This document shows positions 15,233 through 24,397 of a stretch of DNA of 64,000 nucleotides, in pieces. Source of the stretch: Bacteroidales bacterium (GTDB lineage Bacteria > Bacteroidota > Bacteroidia > Bacteroidales > WCHB1-69); assembly GCA_017961265.1 (NCBI GenBank), contig JAGCXN010000044.1, positions 1-64,000 of the forward strand, written 5' to 3'. Position 1 is the first letter of the stretch, and every line of letters starts with the position of its first letter. The notes beneath the pieces are model-generated. The model did no database searches and was not told the origin of the DNA. It saw only the letters and a program-made list of their open reading frames with translations. A program made the translations under genes and the position numbers.

Positions 15233-17917
15233 ATGCTTGACATCATCGTGAACGGACAGCGCATCGCCATCGAGCGCGGCACCTCCATACAGGTGGAGTT
15301 CAACAGCAGCATCTTCTCAACCGACGGCATTGAGGGCGACGTGGCTTACAGTTTCGACGTGCCAGCCGCCCCCAACGACCTGATTTTCGAGTCGGCGCGG
15401 TTTGTATATGTGCAGCGTCGGCGCAAGTACGCCTGTGCCATCCTACTGGCGGGCACACCCATCGGCAACGGCAACCTCTATGTCACCAAGGCAACAAAAG
15501 ACACCTACAGCTGTGAACTGGCCGTGAACGCCTTTCCGGATGGCTGGCGCGACCGCAAACTGCGCGACAACGACTACGGCGATGACATCATCATCAGCGA
15601 CAATTACGCCGACCACCGGCAGAACTGGCTCGCCTTCCTCCAAAGCACCCTCTCCGCCGACAGCATCATCAAGTTCCCGCTCTTCCTTGATGAAGAGTAC
15701 TACGATGATAATGAGGATTTCGGGTATTGGAAAGGACAAGCAAACGACCCGATTGGCGAAAAAGCGAACAACGGTGTTGCCATCTGCAAGTTCGTAAACC
15801 GACTTGCTTATTGTATGGTTTCCGGTGTGCCGACCGTGGAGGCTGAACCAGAAACCAGTGTCGGTCGATTCAGCAGCGTCCATCAAGGTTGGAGGGTGTT
15901 CAACAAACTGCTGCTATTAGGCAATAATATTGTGGAGTATAACCAGCTATCTTTCGCACCTGCCATCAAACTTGCTTGGCTGTTGGAACAGGTCATTACC
16001 AACGCAGGATATTCTCTAAAAGGAAATTTTATCGGAAGCAGCGAATTTGACAGCATATTCTATCAATCTCTACATTCAATGGACGGGACATTGAATGAGT
16101 ATTACCCATCTCCTCACATCACTGCATCTGGTAGTTCTGGAGAAATGCCCATCGCTGATTATACGGGAAATAGGGTAGTTCCTATAGTAATGAGCGACCA
16201 AGATGTTGATTTTGGTTCATTTGACAATGATAGCCATTGCTTTATCGTACCCATTGAGGGAACTTACCAATTTTCATTAAAAATAAAGTTCCGAAAAAAT
16301 GTTGATTCATATTTTGTGACCGATGCAAGTACCTACGGAACATGTCTCCGATTCTGTATTGCAAAGAGGGGTGTCAATACAGGGAACGTGGTTTCTATTG
16401 ACGAAAACGGGCAATATGAATGTGAGGTTGATGAAAATTTTATTTTTGATGCACCAGTCGGAGCAGAAGGAATGACAAACACATATTCCAACAAATTCCG
16501 CTATATTGGTATGTCGGTAGGTGTTGATACCTACGAGCTAAATATTTCTTTTTCCCATACATTTCAAATGGATAATGTTGGTGAAATCTATGAGTTTGTG
16601 TTACAAGATGCTGCATTGACTTTGACAGAAGGTCTTTCTTTTGTTGCTGCCACAAAACTATATATTACAGAATCTTACGGCAACAACAATACAACAGTTG
16701 GGCCTGCCTGCCAAATTGATCTATCTTATAAATATGAAGCTCGTTCATTGAAAACAAACATTTATACGCGCTATCTCACATTCAAAGACCATGTGCCGGA
16801 TAAAACTAATTCTGAACTGCTTAACAGTCTGCAAAATCTGTACGGGCTGGCATTCTTTATAGATTCTCAATCCAAAGAGATTGAAATATCGTTCATTAAA
16901 GACACCCTGCGTGCTAAGCATATTGACCTGACCCGATACGTGATGAATGACGAAACATCCATCAGTGGTTGGGAGGTACGCCGTTATGTTTACGAACTTC
17001 CTCCGATAGAGAGCAACGAAGTAGCCGATGATGACCTTCTTGAGGATAACGAATATATGAACACTCTTCCCGTTGCAGCCGACAATGTAGGAAAAAAGAC
17101 CTACATCCGTTCTCTCAATGAGATATTTGCTGCCGTGCGGGTGGAGGATGCTGTAACAATTTGGTCGTATATATGGGAAAGGTTTTCTGGCAATACCCAC
17201 ACTCTTCCCGTCGGTGAATCCAACATCGGTGAAGAGGACACAAAAATTACCGTAGGGGCGCAGATACCATCAAAACATTTCACCTTTTTCATCCCGGATA
17301 AAAATACGGAATACATCTGCGATGCCGATCATCCTTACGGTATTCCATACATTCCTGCCATCAATTCTTTTGAGGAACAGCTGCACTATCCTGTCATCAG
17401 CGGCAAGGCTATTTCGTTCCTGAATGACAATAAAGAGGGGTTCGCACTCATACTTCTACGCTATCTTGGCGATGAAAAGCTTCCTCCTCACATGGAATAT
17501 CATCCAAATTTAGGAAGTATTTCCTTGTTACGCAGAACACTGGCAGTAGAGGATTGGGACAATGGGCCGCACTATTACCACCACTTTTCCCCTGTCTGTT
17601 ACGGCAACGACAATGCCCGTGTTCCCGGCAACGACCTTACCGCCACTGGCGAGCACTCCATTGGCGAGGTGTATGTGAAGCCGTGGCTTCAGCTTCTGAG
17701 CAACTACGAGAAAATCACCTACCGATTCATGCTGCCGCCCGCCAAGTTGCTGGAGGTCATCCGGCTGTTCCGTCCGCAGGATGCCGCCCCGGAGAACCAG
17801 GTGCGCTGGATCTTCGTGGAGAATGTGCGTGTGCTCCCCATCCGGATGACCTTTGAAATCGTGGAAGGCAAAGACCAGATACTTACCGAAATAGAATGTG
17901 CAAAGCCTGTGGTATAG
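15233..17917 (+). CDS. Phage baseplate/tail hub protein, large
   Basis: An 894-residue protein, the last gene of the tail operon. The N-terminus (MLDIIVNGQRIAIERGTSIQVEFNSS) is followed by long beta-rich stretches. Its size and its place after the tape measure and the 550-residue protein fit a tail-tip hub or a host-contact component. No peptidase or hydrolase motif is visible. It ends 45 bp before the convergent integrase, separated by a hairpin. Assignment rests on position and size. Confidence 0.6.
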   Translation: MLDIIVNGQRIAIERGTSIQVEFNSSIFSTDGIEGDVAYSFDVPAAPNDLIFESARFVYVQRRRKYACAILLAGTPIGNGNLYVTKATKDTYSCELAVNAFPDGWRDRKLRDNDYGDDIIISDNYADHRQNWLAFLQSTLSADSIIKFPLFLDEEYYDDNEDFGYWKGQANDPIGEKANNGVAICKFVNRLAYCMVSGVPTVEAEPETSVGRFSSVHQGWRVFNKLLLLGNNIVEYNQLSFAPAIKLAWLLEQVITNAGYSLKGNFIGSSEFDSIFYQSLHSMDGTLNEYYPSPHITASGSSGEMPIADYTGNRVVPIVMSDQDVDFGSFDNDSHCFIVPIEGTYQFSLKIKFRKNVDSYFVTDASTYGTCLRFCIAKRGVNTGNVVSIDENGQYECEVDENFIFDAPVGAEGMTNTYSNKFRYIGMSVGVDTYELNISFSHTFQMDNVGEIYEFVLQDAALTLTEGLSFVAATKLYITESYGNNNTTVGPACQIDLSYKYEARSLKTNIYTRYLTFKDHVPDKTNSELLNSLQNLYGLAFFIDSQSKEIEISFIKDTLRAKHIDLTRYVMNDETSISGWEVRRYVYELPPIESNEVADDDLLEDNEYMNTLPVAADNVGKKTYIRSLNEIFAAVRVEDAVTIWSYIWERFSGNTHTLPVGESNIGEEDTKITVGAQIPSKHFTFFIPDKNTEYICDADHPYGIPYIPAINSFEEQLHYPVISGKAISFLNDNKEGFALILLRYLGDEKLPPHMEYHPNLGSISLLRRTLAVEDWDNGPHYYHHFSPVCYGNDNARVPGNDLTATGEHSIGEVYVKPWLQLLSNYEKITYRFMLPPAKLLEVIRLFRPQDAAPENQVRWIFVENVRVLPIRMTFEIVEGKDQILTEIECAKPVV

Positions 17918-17918
17918 G

Positions 17919-17954
17919 TTCGTGTCCAAGGTTTGAATCCCACCAGGACACGAA
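17919..17954. terminator. Inverted repeat between convergent genes, terminator candidate
   Basis: A perfect 9-bp stem (TTCGTGTCC / GGACACGAA) with an 18-nt loop, between the ends of the tail operon and the integrase. It lacks a clear T-run, so it is a weak intrinsic terminator. The loop superficially resembles a tRNA T-arm but does not pair as one. Confidence 0.4.
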
Positions 17955-17962
17955 ACAGGGAT

Positions 17963-19087
17963 TCAAAACTCCAGCTTGTTCCACTCCAGGATCTTCTTTG
18001 CCTCGCTTTTGTGGGTGTAACGCTCGGTCATCTCCAAAGAGTGATGATCGGCCAATTCTTTCACGAATTTCGCCGGTACACCGGCCTCCAGCATTTCCGT
18101 TATACCTGTGTCCTTAAGCGAATAAAACTGGTAGGCTACGGGCAGTTTCAGTTCGTCGCGGATATACCCCCATATACGGCCAATCCTTTTTGAATTAAGC
18201 AACACTTTCCCCGGTTTGAATGTATCCTCGTCTGAGAATATATACCAGCTCCCCGGATAGTCTTGCAAAGTCAAAAAATACTCCTTCAGTTCATCTGGCA
18301 ACGCAAGCACGCGCGCATTGTGGTTTTTTGAGATCTCGGGAGGTATTGTCAACAGATTATCGACTGGGTTATACATCCCCACCTTCAGCATCAAGATCTC
18401 TTTGGGACGGACAAACAATTGGTAGCACATTAGCATCACATAATAGAAAACAGGGTTGTTTTCCTGAACATACTTTTTTATTCTTTCACGATCTTCCCGT
18501 GGGATGATGGTTCTTAGCTTCTTATCGCATCGTTTGAGTTCAAAGTCGGCAAATGGATTGTCTTTTATGTATTCTCTCTTCTGCATATAGAGAAATACGG
18601 TCTTCAGGCAGCGAAGATAATTGTTGTAGCTTCTATTCCCCATCTTCGGATTGTCGGCCAGATGCCGCAAGTACCTTTCGGCCATTTTTTTATTGAAGGT
18701 GAAGCAGGGACTGTCCACCACTCCCCTATCCTCCAACCATTTTCGGAAGATACCAACGATGGACGTATATACGCGCATAGTGTCGGGACGAACATCCTTT
18801 TTCTTTTCAGCAAGGAACTTATCAAGGGCTGCCCCCAAGGTCATATTCGCTTCAGACGCAATTTCATCGTAAAACGGATTCCATCCCTCGTATAGTTTCT
18901 GGTTGATGGCAGCGCACACCATCCGTGCATACTTCAGACGCTCCTGCTGTCCTTTGATATGGTTGAAGCGGTTTCGCTTCCGTTCCATCTTGTTGGTCAT
19001 CGGGTTGATGACATAGTAATAGATGTAGGTTTCCTTCTTGTTGTGGAACACTTCCGCAGGACGGAAGTTAACGAACATTTTGGGCAT
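17963..19087 (-). CDS. Tyrosine recombinase (prophage integrase)
   Basis: I use the ATG at 19087, which follows a clear AAAGGAG ribosome site and gives 374 residues; a TTG further up would run into the tRNA terminator. The N-terminal ~100 residues form an arm-binding type domain, followed by a SAM-like core-binding domain and a catalytic domain. The catalytic residues are recognisable: an Arg in QLFVRPKEILML, the H-x-x-R-like box replaced by YSLKDTGITEML, and the LADHHSLEMTERYTH box with the nucleophilic Tyr. It catalyses site-specific integration and excision, most probably at the adjacent tRNA-Met. Confidence 0.9.
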   Translation of the reverse strand: MPKMFVNFRPAEVFHNKKETYIYYYVINPMTNKMERKRNRFNHIKGQQERLKYARMVCAAINQKLYEGWNPFYDEIASEANMTLGAALDKFLAEKKKDVRPDTMRVYTSIVGIFRKWLEDRGVVDSPCFTFNKKMAERYLRHLADNPKMGNRSYNNYLRCLKTVFLYMQKREYIKDNPFADFELKRCDKKLRTIIPREDRERIKKYVQENNPVFYYVMLMCYQLFVRPKEILMLKVGMYNPVDNLLTIPPEISKNHNARVLALPDELKEYFLTLQDYPGSWYIFSDEDTFKPGKVLLNSKRIGRIWGYIRDELKLPVAYQFYSLKDTGITEMLEAGVPAKFVKELADHHSLEMTERYTHKSEAKKILEWNKLEF

Positions 19088-19145
19088 TTTTTTTTCTCCT
19101 TTCTGATTTTTTTCAATCGTCCAGGAGGGATTGTTATTGAATTCG

Positions 19146-19167
19146 TTTTGGCGCAAATTTGGCGCAG
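19146..19167. repeat. Short direct repeat upstream of the integrase
   Basis: Two tandem copies of TTTGGCGCAA/G lie between the integrase start and the tRNA terminator. The unit is also nearly palindromic (GGCGCAAATTTGGCGC). It is a plausible arm-type integrase site, but only the position supports this. Confidence 0.3.
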
Positions 19168-19183
19168 CAAGTTCGGACAAAAG

Positions 19184-19216
19184 AGCCGGAACCCTTGATT
19201 CATCGGGGTTCCGGCT
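19184..19216 (-). terminator. Intrinsic terminator behind tRNA-Met
   Basis: On the minus strand a perfect 11-bp stem AGCCGGAACCC / GGGTTCCGGCT is followed by CTTTTG. It lies 8 bp downstream of the tRNA 3' end and before the integrase, so it ends tRNA transcription and insulates the integrase from it. Confidence 0.85.
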
Positions 19217-19224
19217 GCTTTCTG

Positions 19225-19298
19225 TGGCGGGATCGAGAGTTGAACTCGAGACCTCCGGGTTATGAATCCGACGCTCTAACCAACTGAGCTACCCCGCC
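19225..19298 (-). tRNA. tRNA-Met (CAT anticodon), likely elongator; probable attB
   Basis: A full cloverleaf can be folded: a 7-bp acceptor stem GGCGGGG with TCCCGCC (one G-U pair), a D-arm, an anticodon loop TTCATAA with CAT, and a T-arm with GTTCAACTC. The 3' CCA is not encoded. The first pair is G-C, so it is not the initiator tRNA. An elongator Met is most likely; tRNA-Ile2, which also reads as CAT, cannot be excluded. The integrase begins 138 bp beyond its 3' end, the usual layout for insertion into a tRNA gene. Confidence 0.9.
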
Positions 19299-19312
19299 GC
19301 TTTTTGAGGCTG

Positions 19313-19320
19313 CAAAAATA
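19313..19320 (-). promoter_or_regulatory. -7 box for the tRNA-Met gene
   Basis: The minus strand reads TATTTTTG followed by C, 15 bp before the tRNA 5' end. It matches the Bacteroidota -7 consensus. Confidence 0.5.
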
Positions 19321-19462
19321 GAAAATTTTTCCATTTCACAATAGATATTCCAAAAATTTATTTTTTCATGTAAATTATTGAATATCTGCTTTTTATATAG
19401 AATACTCAGACATAGTCATACAAACGGACACAACAGACGGATAATTTTCACCAGATAATTCC

Positions 19463-19470
19463 TATTTTTG
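19463..19470 (+). promoter_or_regulatory. -7 box for the GT51 gene
   Basis: TATTTTTG followed by CC, 20 bp before the ATG at 19490. Nothing else is recognised in 19,321-19,462, which is AT-rich. Confidence 0.5.
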
Positions 19471-19489
19471 CCGCGCAAATCACTGGAAA

Positions 19490-21388
19490 ATGAACAAAAA
19501 ACACCTCTTTTGGATAATTCCGACCGGCATACTCTTACTCCTCGTCACTTTCTACCTTCTTACTCCTGTCATTGCAAAATCAATCATCCGGAATAAAGCG
19601 CACCATTTTGCGACAGAACGAAATGCAGAGTTAACCATCGATGGACTCCACATTGGCTTTCCCGACATTCACGGAAATATTCATATTTCATTCAAGAATG
19701 CCCAACTTCGCAAACAAGGCGCCACTGACACACTGGTGTACCTCTCTCAGATGAACGCCACCATCCGGGTTTTGAAAGGCTTTCATCTCACTCAAGATCT
19801 GACCGATCTCATCTGCGACACCGCGTCCATCCATCTCATTCACAACCACTCATACAAGAATTACGATTCCTTATTGGCAAATTCTTCCAACAACGAGAAG
19901 CCGGATATTTCCAAAGACTACAAGAAGCTATCACAGCGTATCATACACAAAATCAACAATTTACTACCCAATACAATGACAATTGGGCTGCTGTCCGTAA
20001 CCACCGATTTCAACGGACGACACTTCGCTTATACCTTACCCGACTTTATCATTAAAAGAGGGCGGCTACACGGAATGTTAACTGAAAAATCTGAAGACGG
20101 GCTTCACAGATGGTCTCTGGATGGCGAGTTAGCCCCTGCAGCAGGAAACTATCTCCTATCCATTACTGATTTAGACGGGAATAACGGATTCGCTATCCTC
20201 AACGGGTGGCACGGAGCCACTTTCGGTTTCAATAAGCTGACAGGACATCTTTCCGTCACTGGAGCCGATGACCATACCAACTTTTACACTCTGGAGGTCG
20301 AAGCCGACAGCCTCCTGCTAAGTCACCGCTACCTCGCCACCCACAAGGTCACCATTGATTCTTCCGCCGCACACCTCCACCTCACCATCTCCCCCACCCG
20401 CATCACCATCGACTCGTCATCGGTACTGAAACTCAACAATGCTGACCTCCACCCCTTTTTCGCTTACGAAAAAGCAGGCGGCACGAAACCACATATCACC
20501 CTTAAAATCAATGAGGAGCATCGTGATGCGCAGCAGCTTCTCGCTTCCGTTCCTGACGGTCTTCTCCAGGTTCTTCCCGACCTACAGCTTTGTGGACGGA
20601 TGGATTTCAGCCTGTTTTTCGACTGCGACTTCAACGAGGTGGATTCTCTTGATTTCGACTTTTCCATCGGCAGCCGCGACCATTCCATCAGCGGCGATAT
20701 AGGGCAAATCACACGTTTTAACGCCCCCTTCGACTATGCGTTCTTCATAAACAACGACACCATCCGGAGTGTCGCCATTGGACCTGCCAACCCGTATTTC
20801 TGCCCGTTTGAGCGGATTCCGCCCTACCTCACCAAATCCATCCTCGCCACCGAGGACGCCGGTTTCTTCCGGCACCGCGGATTCATCAAGTCCTCCATAC
20901 GGGAAGCCCTCATCGCCGACATCAAGGCCGGAAAGCTGCGGCGCGGCGGCAGCACCATGACCATGCAACTCGTCAAGAATCTGTTCCTTAACCGCAACAA
21001 AGTCTTTTCCAGAAAATTCGAGGAGATGGTGCTTGTGTGGCTTATCGAAGACTACCAGCTCATCAGCAAGGAGCGGATGTTCGAAATTTACGTCAACATC
21101 GCTGAATGGGGTCCTGATATCTGCGGCATTGGTGAGGCTTCCGAATTCTATTTTGGAAAGAAGCCGCAGGAGCTCACCCTTGGCGAATGTCTGTACCTCG
21201 CGTCCCTCATTCGTGCACCCAAGCATTACCGCAGCACCTTGGATAATTATGGCAATGTAACAGACAGCAAACAAGAAGAGCTCCTCTTCGTGGCCCGTCG
21301 TATGGTGGAACGGGAATTCATCACGGAAGAAGAGCTCAATCAGTTCAACTCCTTCATCCATACAAAATGCATGGAATCGGAGGAATAA
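19490..21388 (+). CDS. AsmA-like/GT51 membrane transglycosylase
   Basis: A 632-residue inner-membrane protein. Residues ~7-30 form a transmembrane helix. About residues 40-430 are beta-rich and resemble AsmA-type domains. The C-terminal ~200 residues are a glycosyltransferase 51 domain with ATEDAGFFRH (catalytic Glu near 454), RGGSTMTMQL, and the EIYVNIAEWG and GIGEASEFYFGK motifs. GT51 enzymes polymerise lipid II into glycan strands (as MtgA does). There is no transpeptidase domain, so it is monofunctional. The AsmA-like front is unusual compared with MtgA, which is much shorter. Confidence 0.8.
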   Translation: MNKKHLFWIIPTGILLLLVTFYLLTPVIAKSIIRNKAHHFATERNAELTIDGLHIGFPDIHGNIHISFKNAQLRKQGATDTLVYLSQMNATIRVLKGFHLTQDLTDLICDTASIHLIHNHSYKNYDSLLANSSNNEKPDISKDYKKLSQRIIHKINNLLPNTMTIGLLSVTTDFNGRHFAYTLPDFIIKRGRLHGMLTEKSEDGLHRWSLDGELAPAAGNYLLSITDLDGNNGFAILNGWHGATFGFNKLTGHLSVTGADDHTNFYTLEVEADSLLLSHRYLATHKVTIDSSAAHLHLTISPTRITIDSSSVLKLNNADLHPFFAYEKAGGTKPHITLKINEEHRDAQQLLASVPDGLLQVLPDLQLCGRMDFSLFFDCDFNEVDSLDFDFSIGSRDHSISGDIGQITRFNAPFDYAFFINNDTIRSVAIGPANPYFCPFERIPPYLTKSILATEDAGFFRHRGFIKSSIREALIADIKAGKLRRGGSTMTMQLVKNLFLNRNKVFSRKFEEMVLVWLIEDYQLISKERMFEIYVNIAEWGPDICGIGEASEFYFGKKPQELTLGECLYLASLIRAPKHYRSTLDNYGNVTDSKQEELLFVARRMVEREFITEEELNQFNSFIHTKCMESEE

Positions 21389-21397
21389 TAATCGGAG

Positions 21398-24325
21398 TTA
21401 GCGTTTTACAAACTTGGCCACGGTCGTTTTGCCCGTCTTCTCCTCATTAAAACGGACATAATAAATGCCCGATTCAAGGTTGGAGACAGAAAGGGTATTG
21501 TCGTTTGCAGACAAATGACCGCGCATCACAGTGCGGCCTGAAGCATCATATACAGTATAGAGGAAACTGCCTTCCATATCGAATGTCAGCAGGTCTGTGA
21601 CAGGATTCGGATAAAGGTTCGTCATAATTTCGGCTACATCCACGATGCCTGTCGCTGCGTCTTGTTTGACCAACAATTCAACCCGAAGAGACAAAGTATA
21701 GATAAAGCGCACAACGGCTACACGTGAATCATCTTCTGTATTATTCGACAACGCCGAGAATGTAATGTCCTGATTACCACTCCCAGTGGTCGGGGCTACG
21801 GAGAGCCATTCAGGAACACTTGTCCCAGCCACATACCAGTTACCACTACACTCCAGCTCAGCGGTGGCAGAGCTACCCTGCTGCGAGCCTAGTATCACCT
21901 GGGATTCCGACAATCTTATGTATCCTTCTGGCTGTGTAACGGTGATATGAACTTCACTATCAGTTCTGCCACAAATATCGGAAACCACAATAACACCTGT
22001 ACGCGATGATGAATTGCTATTGGTACTAGTTACCGACAATGTGATAGAATGGTCATTTACGCCTCCTTCGTTCGGTGAAACAGAGAGCCACGATGGAGAA
22101 CTCAAAACATCCCATTCATCCGTAGCAGAAACCGTAAGCTGAGCTGTGGCATTCACACTATTTTCTATTGTAAGAGTGGCGGGGGTGATCACAAGGGATC
22201 CTTCACTGAAACTATTCTGCATCACACGCAATATGACACTCTGCCCATATTGGCTGTTGATGGTAATAGTGGCATAACGAGGCAAACATGTCGTATTTTC
22301 ACTGAGTGCAGTAACCGTTAGTGACGCATTTCCTTCTCCGCTTACCTGTGAAAATCCGACCCACGAGACATTTGCCTCAACTGTCCATGCGACATTTGAC
22401 CGGATGTCTATATTGCAAGTCGAGTTCGCATGGTCGAGAATGCCAGTCGTACCTGATACAGGGTCTGTCACCTCCGCTTCAAGATAAGGCTGCTGTCCAC
22501 GTTGGATAACTGTGATGGTCTGTTGCGTGTTATTTGAGGCCGTTACTGTAATAGTGCAACTACGGGATGTAAAGTCGTTATTTTCAGTCACTGTGGTGAA
22601 CATTATGTTGCCTTCTCCGTTTCCACTGACAGGCGAGAAGGTGAGCCAGTCACAGTCACCAGTAACTTCCCAGCCCATATCTGAGGCCACATGTACAGAC
22701 GAGGATGACGAAGCCTCTGCATCCAAGACCAATGAAGCGGGGGTTATTTGCAGATAATTGATATCGCAGAATGTAAAGGTCATTGAATCCCCACCGGCTT
22801 CGGAAATATTACGGATAGTGAAATCTCCAACACTGAGCACTGTTCCGTCTGTCAGGAAAGGCTGGGGATTTGTAGTCTCATTCATCATCGTACGCCCTAA
22901 ATTAGCAGCAAAAGCAGCATTCCAAATACTCCCATTTGACGTCGGGGTCCCGTTCGGACGGAAAATATAGACCTCATCAAAAACATTCACGCCATCCCAC
23001 ATGGCATTACCGTCGAAATTGGTGTTGATACGATAAACCAGTAGTCCCGAAGTGGGAAGTGTGCTTTCAAATAAATCGTTCTTGTTCCTATATTCCAGAA
23101 CAAAATATTCATCAGGGTTGGGTGACGCAATTTTATAGCAGTTATTGGTCGCAGATGAGCCGAGCGAATGAAGCGAATATGTACCACATTCTGTAATTTC
23201 CGGTATGGATTCTATCCAATGTCCGTACTTGTACTTCATGTAAGCGCCCATATGCTGTGGCGGATTTGTATTCTGGTGCATCAAATCCCAGGTAGAAACC
23301 GCCTCCATATCCGTTCCATTATAATAATGATACAAATCCGGGGCACCGAGAGAATGGTTCATTTCATGACAAAGAACGGAAGTGTTGAAATAGGAAGTGG
23401 CATCAGCCAGTTGGAGATTGAAATCCCACACTTGCTTCCCATTAATAAAAGAGTATGCATCAGAAGTCCACAATGACCAACGGTGTGGCCACAGAAGGTC
23501 ATTCCAGTCACCCACATTTCCGCGGATCACAAAGACCACATTATCAACGAAACCGTTGTTATCATAATCAATATCGAGATCAGCAGGCACCATGTCAGCG
23601 ACAGCATTCACAGCACGGGACAGGAGCATGTGCTCACGATAGGTGCGGTCAGCGTCGTTATCATCCGTAGCATAGCCGTTCGGATTAGCGTAACTGTAAG
23701 GTTCGAAATAGCTTCTACTATACGAATCCTGATAGGACAAAATTGTCGAACCCGACTGTGTCGGAAAGAAGGAAGAGGTGATAGTGAGTTGGTCGTAACT
23801 TGCCGCCTTGAAAAAGTTATACATGGAAGAATAACCCGGGGTAGCATCATTAAACATTCTCTCCACATCGTCAAACTGGTTTGTGAAGGGAGTGTCATCT
23901 GCGAAGCGTATGAAGATGACAATATTGTTGATATGACCATGGTTATAACCGTCTCTCATTCCAGCACGGGAACGTGCCGGTTCCTCCCACCGTTCACGGC
24001 GTGCGCGCCACTGTTCGGCCGAAATGCTCAAGTTTGGTACAATTCCCACTTCGGCGGGGTTCGTGCGGCCCGCGATGTAATTAGTGGGCACGAGCGCGTC
24101 ACCGACCTTGTCAGCATAGACATAATATCCTGTGGACGGATCCAGCACGATCGTGTATCCGTCAGCATCATGTAAACGGTGGAAATACTCGTCACCGGTG
24201 GCGAAACACCTGAGCGTATCTCCGTTAGGCTGCACTTTCACTTGCGGCACATTGGTAAAATAAGCAGCAAAGGCCATCGGCAAAAAAGCCAGCAACCCCA
24301 CCAAGGCAATAAAAACTTTTCTCAT
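21398..24325 (-). CDS. Secreted M6-type metalloprotease with BACON-like domains and T9SS signal
   Basis: A 975-residue protein with a signal peptide (residues 1-20). The zinc site is HEMNHSLGAPD at residues 320-330, the HExxHxxGxxD form of the M6 (immune inhibitor A-like) family. About residues 510-880 hold four consecutive ~90-residue BACON-like beta domains, recognisable by the repeated WLTFSPVSG / WLSVSPNEG / WLSVAPTTG motif. The last ~80 residues (NLYPNPVTD ... GIYYVRF ... AKFVKR) are a T9SS type A sorting domain, so it should be secreted across the outer membrane. BACON domains may bind glycan or mucin. It probably degrades host or dietary proteins. Confidence 0.88.
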   Translation of the reverse strand: MRKVFIALVGLLAFLPMAFAAYFTNVPQVKVQPNGDTLRCFATGDEYFHRLHDADGYTIVLDPSTGYYVYADKVGDALVPTNYIAGRTNPAEVGIVPNLSISAEQWRARRERWEEPARSRAGMRDGYNHGHINNIVIFIRFADDTPFTNQFDDVERMFNDATPGYSSMYNFFKAASYDQLTITSSFFPTQSGSTILSYQDSYSRSYFEPYSYANPNGYATDDNDADRTYREHMLLSRAVNAVADMVPADLDIDYDNNGFVDNVVFVIRGNVGDWNDLLWPHRWSLWTSDAYSFINGKQVWDFNLQLADATSYFNTSVLCHEMNHSLGAPDLYHYYNGTDMEAVSTWDLMHQNTNPPQHMGAYMKYKYGHWIESIPEITECGTYSLHSLGSSATNNCYKIASPNPDEYFVLEYRNKNDLFESTLPTSGLLVYRINTNFDGNAMWDGVNVFDEVYIFRPNGTPTSNGSIWNAAFAANLGRTMMNETTNPQPFLTDGTVLSVGDFTIRNISEAGGDSMTFTFCDINYLQITPASLVLDAEASSSSSVHVASDMGWEVTGDCDWLTFSPVSGNGEGNIMFTTVTENNDFTSRSCTITVTASNNTQQTITVIQRGQQPYLEAEVTDPVSGTTGILDHANSTCNIDIRSNVAWTVEANVSWVGFSQVSGEGNASLTVTALSENTTCLPRYATITINSQYGQSVILRVMQNSFSEGSLVITPATLTIENSVNATAQLTVSATDEWDVLSSPSWLSVSPNEGGVNDHSITLSVTSTNSNSSSRTGVIVVSDICGRTDSEVHITVTQPEGYIRLSESQVILGSQQGSSATAELECSGNWYVAGTSVPEWLSVAPTTGSGNQDITFSALSNNTEDDSRVAVVRFIYTLSLRVELLVKQDAATGIVDVAEIMTNLYPNPVTDLLTFDMEGSFLYTVYDASGRTVMRGHLSANDNTLSVSNLESGIYYVRFNEEKTGKTTVAKFVKR

Positions 24326-24397
24326 AAGTATCTAATTATATGGAACTTTTCTAGAAAACTATTGAATTTTCAGTTTTCAGTTGTCAATTTTCAATTT
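24326..24397. repeat. Low-complexity TTTTCA tract between queA and the protease gene
   Basis: A short AT-rich tract of repeated TTTTCA-type words (TTTTCAGTTTTCAGTTGTCAA). A related motif (AAAACTGAAAATTGA) recurs near 37,254. No promoter is clear for the protease; the -7 box is not recognisable. Confidence 0.4.

Noticed and set aside
1..17917. Diversity-generating retroelement feeding the adhesin genes
   Set aside because: No reverse transcriptase and no template repeat were seen in the window.
17919..17954. tRNA fragment as the prophage attachment site
   Set aside because: The loop resembles a T-arm but its stem does not pair as one, and no part of the tRNA-Met 3' end is repeated there.
19088..19180. 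Longer integrase starting at a TTG
   Set aside because: The start would overlap the tRNA terminator. The ATG at 19087 has a strong AAAGGAG site.
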